A stretch of DNA of 64,000 nt from Clavelina lepadiformis (Eukaryota; Chordata; Ascidiacea; Aplousobranchia; Clavelinidae). Location: the NCBI RefSeq assembly GCF_947623445.1, contig NC_135245.1, positions 19,785,501-19,849,500 on the forward strand, given 5' to 3'. The number at the start of each line of letters is the position of its first letter. Positions within the stretch are counted from its first letter, which is position 1. The position numbers were made by a program, and so were the translations under genes. The notes beneath the pieces are model-generated. The model ran no database searches. It had not been told where the DNA came from and saw nothing but the letters and a program-made list of their open reading frames with translations. Shown here one piece after another: positions 12,801 through 23,500 of this stretch.

Positions 12801-13219
12801 TTCTTTAAGCTGGGAAAAGTAGACCCGGTGTACCTGGTCTGAAACGTGTTCTTGTCATGCACTTTTTTCTCACGCTCATTGTGACGTAATTCTCGCGATC
12901 GAATTTTCTCCGCCTGTAATATTTGCCTTGAAATGGGCCATTTTAAACTAATCCACAGTTGCATCACAATACCAGGCAGATGTCGACCCATTCCGAATTA
13001 GCCGGGAACTTGAAAGGGTTACTTTTCCACACTTCGTCTAGGTTATGGGCATTCTGGTCGATTGGCGGCAGTCGAATCTTCAAAATGTTGTATACTGGTC
13101 ACTTTTGAAAATATTTCCTAAGCTAATAGCCTGAATGTCTTTACCTTGGTCTTGACTGGCGCTTCGGGTTCCCCAGCCTCAAATCTTTGATACCTGTTCG
13201 CCAATGCATACCTGGTCAT
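9871..13219 (-). CDS. CFAP100: CFAP100 (CCDC37), cilia- and flagella-associated coiled-coil protein
   Basis: CFAP100 corresponds to Chlamydomonas FAP100/MIA1, part of the modifier-of-inner-arms complex that regulates inner dynein arms. Exons, 5' to 3' on the minus strand: 13145-13219, 12973-13077, 12767-12913, 12341-12500, 12138-12266, 11960-12048, 11699-11899, 11315-11430, 11113-11243, 10834-11031, 10148-10297, 9871-10005 (stop TAA). Family landmarks are NPF near the N-terminus, a KREMFLVNFALQTKR block, then KDAQTFNEFVKANDESAVNA, then the EWEARLKNIRKRKAERIKKK basic coil and a final REKKLAMELHRQEERARRAL segment. The whole protein is charged coiled coil without membrane segments. All phases match except between 12767-12913 (ends phase 0) and 12341-12500 (needs phase 2). 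Comparison with relatives suggests a small exon of roughly 50 nt is missing there, which I could not place. CCDC38 is the nearest alternative name. Confidence 0.85.
10618..10711. repeat. Degenerate 12-bp tandem repeat in CFAP100 intron
   Basis: Units close to ATCAATCAACCT recur with drift (AATCAACC, ATTAATCA, ATTAACC) over about 95 bp. The tract lies in the intron between CFAP100 coding exons 10148-10297 and 10834-11031. It is a simple minisatellite with no sign of function. Confidence 0.6.
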
Positions 13220-15760
13220 GACCCTTCAAAAGAATCTACGGCCAGAAACAAAAATTTTCACTTAAATTGAGCCAAAGTCTCGAAACTTTGTTGCTTTGTA
13301 ATAATCAACTACCTTAAGACCAATTAGTAGCGCCCCCAACGTCGTTGAAATTTCACCCAAACATTGCAGTAAAGCTTGTTGAGGTAAATTTTCTCATGAA
13401 ATATTTCGCTTCATTGTTTGTGTGATTCGTCACAATTGTGCGTATGATTTAACAAACATATGATTTTATGTTGAGTTATGATGATCTACTGTACTGTACC
13501 ACTTTACCGTATAAGCTTGTTTAGAGTTATTTTATTATCACTGTATATTTGTTTTTTTACTCTCAAGTAAGTTGTTATCAGGTTCATCAATTCGTTTATT
13601 CATGCATTTAATAATTATAAAAATGGCGAGCAGGTCCACTTTAGACAATAAAAAAGACAAGGCGCCGTGGAATGACACCCAAGCCAGAATACACCACCAC
13701 TGCTCAATTAAATTATTCCATTCTGGAAGAAGGGTTTAGGCTAAATTAGTGTATTTTTAAATATATCTGTATTAGTTATAAATGATAAAATATAATGAAA
13801 ATAAATAAATAGTTTTTTCCCAGCTAGCCTTTTTCAATTACGAGGGAAGAACTGTGCTATGGCACAATTAGCAAACTGACCCGGGTAACGTCATTTGTGA
13901 CCTTAAGGCTTAAAGTCAATTTCAGAAGAAAATACTTTAGCCAAATTGGGGAAGTAGAAAAGTTTTTGCATAAATTTTTAGACGAATTTGCATGAGGTTT
14001 GAATGAAAACTAAAATACATTGAAAATTTTTTACAGGATAAAAAATAATTTACATAGCATAGGGAAAAATATTTAAATCAGGTGATGTGACGTGCCACGA
14101 AGAGACTTAAAAATATTTTATCTTTGCAAGCTACTGTTGATTAACTAAGTACTAATCGTAGTAATCGAACACAAAAAAACGAAACTCTTTTGGTTACACA
14201 TAGCATCTGAAAAGTTTTTAGAGAGTTAGGTATTTAACCGGTAGATATAACATTTTAATATTATTTACTTACATGTAATTAGTTTTCGGAATCTAAAAAC
14301 TTATTAATCGTTGATTAAATCAATTTAAGGTGTTTATGTGGTAAGGCCAAGATTTGTTTTCTGTATTTACTGTTTATTTGGTTATCTTTAGTGGAAGCTG
14401 CAGAGATGGTATCAGGTATGGTGTTGTTTGTGTTGTGATGACATCGTTCATTGTTTTGTCACAGCCTGCTCTGTTGCGTTTATTCCCAGACTTAGGGCTC
14501 TAGTGACGTATCAAAGCACTTTTTGAAAGACAAAGCGGCTTTCAATATCGTTTGCACTTCCATTTCAGGATTAGGCCTAGGTATTTGAGGAATTATTAAG
14601 CCTAGGTAGGTCATAAACTCCTAATTTTCGCTTTTTCAACTTCTGTTTTATTGATTAAACTAATTATAGGTTTAGTGGCCGTGCTAGTTGTAACCACAAT
14701 TATTAACGTTATTTCTCTTGAGCACGTTTTAAGCCTTTTCGGCTTTGTCACTTTTTCCTGTTAATTGGCGCGTGTTAGTAACAACTGGCTTGATTTTTCG
14801 TCCCCACCGCGCTTTTGACGAGAAAGAAAATGATTTATTGATTAATTCATTATAGTATCGTAATGCCGTGCTTGTACGTCCCCACAGATCCTTCCCATAT
14901 AACATTGTAAGGCATATATTTGCAGGCCGTAAGGTTCTGATGTGCAAAAGCAAAAAAAGACCCGATACGGTAAGGCTTCAGTATTATACTGGTAGTAGGC
15001 TAAGCCTAGTAGCCTATTCAAACTTTGAAATGAGTTATACATCAGATTACCTTATCTTATGGTGCAGAAGAGATAAGATGTTTCCGTTTTAAAGTGGTCG
15101 ATTTCCACTGTCAATTTTAGGAGACACAGACTACAAACCTGGCAAGCTTGCATGTTAGTACAGGGATGTTTTTGCTAAAAAAAATTTGTTCGGTGTTTTA
15201 AGCCACGCCAATATTAAAACTCTAATTATTTTTCGTCGCAACTGATTCTTTTTCGAATAAATGGAGCCGATTCAAAAACCATTGGCTTTGTCCTGTTTAT
15301 CCTTGCCACTGTCAAGTTACGACTATCGAGAGATGAAACTAAAGGGAAGTTTGCTGCAACTGCAATCTTTGTATGCTTGTTTTTTGTGACACGATTTTGC
15401 GAGGCCACGTCAGAAATTCGGAAGTTGATATTTACGCCAATGGTGTAACGGAGATCTCCAGCGTATCATATATACAGTACATACTTTCCATACAGGGACA
15501 CAGATAGCTGTATAAAAATGTAAAAAATGTGTATGTGGAAGTCAATGAATGTTATGCATTCTTATGCCACGTATTTACTGCTATTGTTATTTTCATGACA
15601 TTCCTTTGCTTTCTGTGAGAAATTTTTTAGTGTGACTGAAAAACTTAACTAGGCATTTTATCTGTTTTATAATGTCATTGCAGTGGTGTCATTGAGTAGT
15701 AGTAAGTTTTAGAAGTAGGAGTTAACGCAGTGGTATCGTCACAACACAGACTACACAAAG
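13220..15760. other. Divergent spacer between CFAP100 and DGCR2-like gene
   Basis: The two flanking genes are transcribed away from this 2.5-kb stretch, so it should hold both promoters. I see no TATA box at a convincing spacing, no extra exon and no recognisable transposon. Open frames on either strand are short and show no domain. Confidence 0.5.
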
Positions 15761-18700
15761 ATGTATCAGCGAAATGTGCAATTTTGTTTCCTTTCTTTGG
15801 TTCTTCTCTCATTTTCACAAATCATCGAAGCGAATGAGGCACTGCCAGAAAATGTCGACTCGGAAAATTCAACTTCTCTTGAGTCATGCCAGATGCTGGA
15901 GACGAGGGTTTTTAAACTTGACCTTGGATGCGTCCACGGCCCCAAAGCGAGGTCAACAGTACATGAACTGACAACTGAAACATTGGAAGATTGCAAACGT
16001 GTGTGCTGTGAATGGAAAGAAGGCCCCTGTGACTTTGTTTACTGGGACAGGTATTCAAGCTTGTGTATGTCATTGCATCCTGTTGCAATGTTATCTGTTG
16101 ATCTCTATATGTTAATCATTTATCACACTACATTTGCATATTTAAGCAATGAGTAGCTTAGCATCTTTAAAGTTAATATATCATATTTAATTGATTTGCC
16201 ACTGGTAATGGGGGCGTGTAACCACAAATGACCAACTGCACTAGTAAACGCAACTGTAAAAGATGTTAACGTGTCTTTCTACCAGCTGTCATGACCATAA
16301 AGGGCCTTAAGGTTTATTTGTTTGAGTTCTGCCACTTCTGAAATTAATAGCTTGATTGTATAACTTAGAAAATAGCACTCTTCAAAGTATGGTATTTGTA
16401 GTTACCACAAGTGCATCGTCATGAATTACTACGTGCTGGGTCTTTGCATGCCGACTGTGTCCTCTTCTTTGACCAGCTCGCACACTCTCCTGCTCAGCAT
16501 CTCGGATCGAGTGATCCCAGGGGTCAGGAAGCATCTTTTGAAGCAATATCGGTTAGTATCGGGTGTATTCGGGTTTTATTTATACATGGCTGCAGACTTT
16601 TCAAAGGATTACTGGTAGCCTAATGATTAAAAGTTAGTGCTAATTTCAGTAGATAAGTTACAAGGTCTTGATAATGGTAATTATTCATATATGAAAATGT
16701 CTTTTTTAGTCGAAACTGTTCTAATTCTGGTTTTAAAGATCTCAATAGTTTATGAACAGAGAATATATGTGAATTCAAGTATAATTTATAATTTTTCTTT
16801 TAAATCAAAGAATTTCATCTTCAAAATAAAAATTTTTTAACTTTATTTTACTTTGCTTCTAGTAAACAAGTTCAAGGTCTGCTGGGCTGCTCAGACCATC
16901 AATATGTTTGCGATAACTGGAATTGCATTGACAACAAATACATGTGTGATGGAATCCCACATTGTTCTGACGGTTCAGACGAACTTTACTGTGCCAGTAA
17001 CGAAACCGGTATGTTGGTAAACTGAATATCTTCGTCACAGCCTTTAAATTGCCTTCGTGTGGTGTTGTCATTTCAAAGGTTTAAAGTGTATAAACCACAA
17101 CGGCGATCATGTTGACGCCGGCAAACAATACCGACCCTACAATGAACCAGACGAATGCAAAACCTGTGTGTGTGGAGAGGACAGCAAACCAATATATTGC
17201 TATTTGGCTGTTTGCCAACCTCTGCCACCCAGTGCATGCAATGGACCAAGACCTGAACTTTGCTGTCAATGTAATCACGGTAACAATTTCAGCCACGATC
17301 AATCCGATCCAAATGACACAAGTATGTGAAAAATTATGCACATATTGCCTTTGTTTGGCTGTTTTAAGCTGACATTTGTTTATTACTTGTGTGCAACACC
17401 TAATGCATATTATTGATAATAATAGTTTTAGTTGGTTTTTGGATCTGATATTTAACATTAGAGCTTAATCAATCAATCAATTATAACTAAGTTTATTTGG
17501 TATTACAAACCTACACGTATGTTTTAGACTCGATTGCCTCTAAGGAGTTAAGCGCAAACTGAAAATCAATGTTTTTCATTTCAATTATCGGTTCATGTTC
17601 TGCGCTCACTTTCAATCCATATCAAGCTTTCTATATTCCTCAAATTAAAACTAGCTTTTATCTTGATTGACTCCTCGTGAAACTTCAATTACTTAGATGC
17701 TGCCTTGCATGGGCATGAAGTGCAAAACCAGTTGATCTGGCTGCACCTGTGCAATGATTCTAATTACATCTATTTATAGTGTAAATAGCTTGCTTGCCAG
17801 GATCACATCACATGCGTGACGGCATTAAATTTTAACAACATTCATTTAAATATGTAAAAAATTACACTATTGTCAATATACTGAAAGTTTTTCCAATCCT
17901 TGTTTGCAATTGTTTGCGTGAAATTGTCATTTGGCCTATTTACTGTCAAAATTGTTAGATTCATCGTATGTCAGACTCAACAACACCCAACGCCTGATCG
18001 TGAGCTGTATGTCGGTTCTCATCATTGTTATGATACTACTGTTTTTTTCCCGAAACATTGTCCATCGGAGAAGGCACGGCGGGATGCATCAGAATTACTT
18101 AGTGCAACCCAGTAGTCGTGAAAATGGAACGTGGATGCGAGCAAATGGTCCTGGTGAGTTATCATTTCCTGGGCCCACTTTCCCTTATTTGTTGTTTGCT
18201 CATGTAAACACAGATTCGTAATTTGATAAACTGCTTCATTTGCATTTAACATGCAAATATTTTGAAATTAGCTCTGATTGCCTTTTTTCATGTAAGCGCT
18301 AAACAACAGACGTTGTACTGCAAGCTGTCACCAAAGTGCTAATCACAACCTATACTTAAACTGGGTCTCTGGACACAAAGTACTTAGCGCTCTGTGGCAG
18401 TTTGTTCCTTTAGCTGCTGGTTGTTGTTTTGCAGAAGCATCGAACAACAATCGGTCGTTTTTCAGCAGATATTGGTCGAACAGCGACACCGTTTCTTTCT
18501 TCGATCAAGATGAGCCCCCGGTACCTTGTGTTGACCCCCCACCCCCCTACACCTTCTGGAAACCCAACACGTCATCAACAAACAATGAAGTAAGCCTTGA
18601 AAATGGCCTAAACCCTCCCCCATCATACCCCACAAGTTCTACATCTGGAAGCCGGCAATCAATTAATGAAGGTGAGATCAAAACTACCAATGGATGATTG

Positions 18701-19315
18701 CTCACTACTTGTCTGAGATCAAGCTTTTCACGATCGTTCACTTGCAATCTCTTATCGGACTGGCAAGCTGAGTGGTTTTAGAATTTTGTTACAGGCACAT
18801 CGCACAACAATAATATAACAGGGTTAGGATGTACAGAGCGGGGTATAGGTTTCACATAACTCGCTCGCTTGGATTTGTACTTGCTAATACTCTCACTTGC
18901 TGTTGTGACTTTATCTTGAGGAAACAGACTTCATATCCCAAGTGTAAATTCCTTCAGTGTAATTAAATTGTCGCGCCGTGTGCATTCATGATCTGTTAGG
19001 TTTTACATTTCTCATTGGAGTCAGATCCTATTCACTTATAACTGTTGGTACCGTTTGTCCGTACTTGACCTACTTGGGACAAAACAAAGTAAAAGTATCT
19101 TACGGCTGATTCTGGCATTGTTTCAAGCAGGTGCTGGTCCTGTTGACGGACCTCCGTGTGCTTCTCCCACAATGCATCAGTCTGACGACACTGTGGCTCC
19201 TCAACCAATCAGAAGAGGAGATTCAGAAGACGAACCTGCCAGTCCTTCCAGCACGACATCAGAAAGTTTACTCATCGCCAATGAACAGAGCACCTCAAGG
19301 CCGGAACGCACTTAG
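15761..19315 (+). CDS. DGCR2: DGCR2/IDD-like single-pass receptor (MANSC-like + LDLa + VWC + TM)
   Basis: Seven exons join in continuous frame: 15761-16050, 16402-16551, 16863-17008, 17079-17321, 17959-18153, 18435-18671, 19131-19315, giving about 481 residues. Domains in order: signal peptide (about 1-25); an eight-cysteine MANSC/MANEC-like module (C-QMLE, LDLGC, DCKRVCC, GPC, HKC, GLC; about 40-115); an LDL-receptor class A module ending DGSDELYC (about 155-190); a VWC module with CKTCVCGED and CCQC (about 200-265); one membrane helix beginning RLIVSCMSVLIIVMILLFF followed by basic HRRRH; and a Ser/Pro-rich cytoplasmic tail with two PPxY motifs (PPPPPY, PPPSY) that could bind WW-domain proteins. 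The VWC, helix and PPPPYTxxK tail closely recall vertebrate DGCR2, which has an LDLa and a C-type lectin domain instead of the MANSC-like module. Function in this organism is unknown. The symbol is assigned by similarity. Confidence 0.75.
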
Positions 19316-20599
19316 CTTTTCTTCAGTGTTATTGTTTAATATCCCTTTAGGCTTTTTCTGTGAAGAGATTCTCAAACTGAAAGCCGACAATTAATGAAAG
19401 AGAATTACTCGGGCTGATTTCCGTTCTTCAGTTTTCAGCCTGACAATTTTAACCATTTTTTTAATTTTTACATTTAAGGTCTTATATTTAAAGACTTTTT
19501 GAAGTTTTTACAGACACCTGACACGCATTGTTCTCACTGGATAACGCCGTCAGTTTTTATAGCTCGAATCGTTTTGTTGTCTACATATGTAATGCTTGTC
19601 TATAGAAATACAGGCGATTTTGACAATGGGACAGAGCCAAGGCCGGATTTACCAATAGGCTAGGCAGGCTGAAGCCTAGGGCCTCAAAGTCCAGGGGCTT
19701 CGAAATTCAATTTCGAAGTCTGGGATTGATGCCGATTTAATTGCTTTAGAGAATCCATTTTAGCTGTTTAAAGTGTTAATCGTCCTTATTTTTGAGTTGA
19801 GACCGATGGCAACCTTGGGTATAGGCGTCACAAATGGAATAGCCTAGGGCCTACTATGTTAATGAAATATATGACCGTAATAAGTTTTTGGAAGATTTTT
19901 TTGGGACATATTTCTTCGCTCGTTCATAGATTAAACTATTAAGACGTCACTGCTGAATGATTGAGTGGCGGCAAAATTCTCTTCGAAGGTCCCTACTTAA
20001 TCCAAACCGCGGCAATTTCTAAAACGTTTATTTAATGCCATTAACTGATTGCTCAATACTAGCCCAAGCGCTTAAAATTATGTAAAAATGCACTAATTTT
20101 TATCAAAAAGTTTTATTGGATTGAAATTGCCTTTAACCATTAGTTTATTTTTGTTCCAAATCGACTTTTATGTCAAGAGTCTTGACTCAAGACTAATATT
20201 TATTTGTAAACTTCCATGTAGGATTGTTGCAGCTAGTGGTCAGTAAATAGGGAAAGTTTGGGAACCACCGGTCTGCACTCTGGCTGTAGAACTGCTGCAA
20301 ATTTTGTATCGGCGTTTACGCTTAACAATGAAATCTCACTCGCAGTGCGTAGCAGAAATCTTCGTGTTCAAATCTTTAATTTGTTACAAAAGCTGCGCTA
20401 TTACACTTACCAAATTCATTTGCAACCGCAACTATTTTCGGGGGTTTGTATACAAAAATGCACCGCGTAGAAAGATAAAATCAACCTTACAATATAACAA
20501 CATGCTCCGTTCTCCGTAAGAAAACGCGCCCAGAAATATCCGCAATAAATGGAAACTTCTCCGTTAACATTTAGGTAATCATAGTGTACTCTTTGGTGT
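19316..20599. other. Convergent 3' region
   Basis: The DGCR2-like gene (+) and the sushi-receptor gene (-) converge here. The stretch should hold both 3' UTRs plus remnant mobile sequence. No further gene was found. Confidence 0.5.
19638..20270. mobile_element. Possible hAT-type remnant(s)
   Basis: The left part begins CAAGGCCGGATTTACCAATA and the right part ends GTTTGGGAACCACCGG; both resemble ends of hAT-type elements. A 21-bp near-perfect palindrome, CTTCGAAAT-TCA-ATTTCGAAG, lies at 19698-19718. I cannot match the two ends to each other or find a target duplication, so this may be two separate fragments. Confidence 0.25.
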
Positions 20600-23500
20600 C
20601 TACTTTGATTCAAAAATCTTCTTGTTGGTGTCAGTAATAGATCGCTCTCTGGCCCTGCTACGTAGATAACCAGGCCGAAATATGTCGATGATTTCTCGCC
20701 GGAAGTCTCCTTCTCTCGCGCTGTAGATTATGACGTTGACAAGACTGCAAGAGAAAAGTTGGAATGAATCTTAAAACAATTGTCAACTGCTTGACATAGC
20801 TTTTGTGGTAATCGCTGAAGTTATACCTGTTTGTCATGCTCAGGTAAAACCCGATCATGTAAGGTTGGGCAAGGTTCAGGCAATCCAAGCGACCGGAATA
20901 AAACATTCCAGCGACCACCAAGACAGGAACTGAAATTAAAAGGTTTTCAGCACTACAGCGATCTCTGCAATACTTAACTCCGAAACAAATGGTCTTTTGA
21001 AATACATTTAATATTGAGACTGCTACTAAGCTATCGATATAGGCTAAACGGTTATAGTTGTAGATTTAACATGGATTAGTTTGTTTTTGTCGAGTTAATA
21101 TAGCCCTAAATGTTTTTAGAAAAGTGCTATCATATGTTCTGTTTGTGTTGGTACGAAAACGAGGTTTCCGTGCCTATAGTGTCCCAAGCCTTCACAATAG
21201 GGTTAAATAAATCGAATATCAAGCCATACAAAAACTCTTGGTATACAACAGATGTACCTATAGATTTATAGGTATATATATTATAAATGTACCCATAGAC
21301 TAAAATGTTCCTGTATAACAAGAATCTGTGGAAAGTTGGAAACTCACTCAAAGTTGTGGTGAAGCCGATTTGCATCAAAGCAACCGTCTTAAAGACGTTG
21401 AGGTTCTGTTTCCTTCTTGAAGCTGACATTCTGGAATTTGTCTCACATTTTCTACTAGATTTGCCATTCCGTTTTCGAAAGGTGAAAACAATAGAAAAAA
21501 CGCACGAAATCGTCTAAATCGAAACCTTACATAAGCTTAATATGTTCAGTTCACCTCGAAGACGTACTTAATAAAATACAAGGGTAGGCCTATTCTATTC
21601 AGAAAAATGCAATAACATTTCCTAGGCCGCAGACAATTCTGCTTGATAAGCTTTTGAGAAAACAAAAAAAAATGTGAGAGAAATTAAGTCGATTGAAACA
21701 AATCTTAAGATAAATTCAAACTTACCAGACACAGGAAAGGAAGAAGGTAGAATAGAACCATCATCACAATGGCCGCTGTGTAGCCATAATTGTTAGAATT
21801 TTCATGAAGAGCGGGATAGAAAAGAAATGTTGTCGTCATGTACATGAAGGTGAATTTGTCGGGAAACCAAGCTAATTGATATAGTTGATATTTTTACAGC
21901 TATTTTGAAACTTTACCAATTCAACGCCTTTATTTCACTCGTTTTAAAACTTGTAAACAGTAGGTACTTTACCAAATATTGTTGCTGTCACGATAGACAG
22001 TACCCAGACCAAAAGCAGACCCAAATACAGGGATGTTTTGCTTTGGTATTTATACTGTAACGGCATTGCGATGGCGTAAACCCTTTCCACTCCCATGTAA
22101 AGCAGATGATACAGTGAAGAGGTTACGCCGAACACAAGTAAAATTCCCCCGGCATATGCCTGCGCCGATCCCCGCAGAGCATACTGCTTAGCGTCGAGCT
22201 CAATCGGAGTAAGATTCATTGACCAGTTGAAGTTGTAAACCATCACAACCAGAATTTGTAAAGCTGAAAATCAACGTTGTTGAAAACAAGTTGTTATCAC
22301 ATAAGTTTAAAGTCCTACTGCATTACAAGTACTCAGAAATCAGTTTTACGATAATTATAATTAATCAGACATTATTTTTATTGTAGGCCACGGTAGGTAT
22401 AACCTCAATATTCATGCCAGTCCTAATTCCTAGAAGCGTCACAAACTTAAAAGTAATTGAAGGAATGTCTGTTGATGTTACCTGTCATTATATCAGCCGT
22501 AGCCAACGAAATTTTGCAGATGTCTAACTTGGTGGGGTTTCCTCGCTTCCATCGCCTGTAACCGACGCATATAACAAGAGCATTGCCGACGAATATCATC
22601 AATCCGAAGATAACCATCAAGATGAGGAAGATGATTGCTCTTCCTACTCCACATTGTTGACAGGAGAGAAGATTTTTTTCATAGCAGTTGACGTATACGT
22701 CGATAGTGGAGCCCAGACAAATCCCAGGAAAACCGCAAATAATATTTATCTCCACTTCAATCATGCTGTCGTTAAACTGAAGAGAGTTGTTGGTTCTCAG
22801 AGGTTCAGGAGAGAGATTGCTGTTATGGCTTGGAACATTAGTGACGTCATCGATTACGTAAACAGGATCATTGACGTCAAGGTCTCTAGCAGCCCTGTTA
22901 GTGCTATTTACTGATTGGTCCTGAGGAGTGTTGAATTGACGACGAAAGTACTTCAGAAGTTTTCTTGGTCCGTAGATTATGTGACGGCCTAAGACTGTTG
23001 GTATGACTGCTGCTGTAAACGCTGAAAATACCCAAACAAGAACTTCTCAGCGAAAAGAGTTGAAACGGTGTTGCTAAGTATTTAAGTTCAGAATTGAAAA
23101 TGCTGCGTATGATGCAAATTCACGTTAAAATATTTATAACAAAGAGTTTAAGTGCTTTTCTCCCAACCTTTAACGCATGCTGGGACATCGTTTGGAATCC
23201 ATGAGAAGCCCGCACAAGTGATTGTGCCCGACCCACGTAAAGCGTAAGGTGGCACGCAAGCGTAAGTGATTGTTGAACCTCGGGAATAAAAACCGTTCTC
23301 GTTGGATTCAAGAAAATTCACAACGTAGCCAAACGTTGGGGGCAGAGGCGGTATCTTGCAAGCTGCAATTAATTCATAGTAAAGGTCTTCAAGGTCTTCG
23401 TAAAGGTTTTTTGTTTTTGTTTTTCAGCAGACACGGACAAAAAGAACGAAATTGTAAGTGAAAACCTAAAGCTTAATAAACAAAAGTAACAAAAATATGT

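Noticed and set aside
15728-15738. GCAGTGGTATC just before the DGCR2-like start, resembling a cDNA library (SMART) adaptor
   Set aside because: Only 11 bases match, the surrounding sequence diverges, and the window is clearly genomic with introns, so this is a chance match.
23022-23167. Gene boundary between a sushi gene and a GPCR gene
   Set aside because: The 146-bp gap has a proper donor and acceptor in phase 1, with no stop, poly-A signal or start codon that would favour two genes. The single-gene model is preferred but needs cDNA proof.
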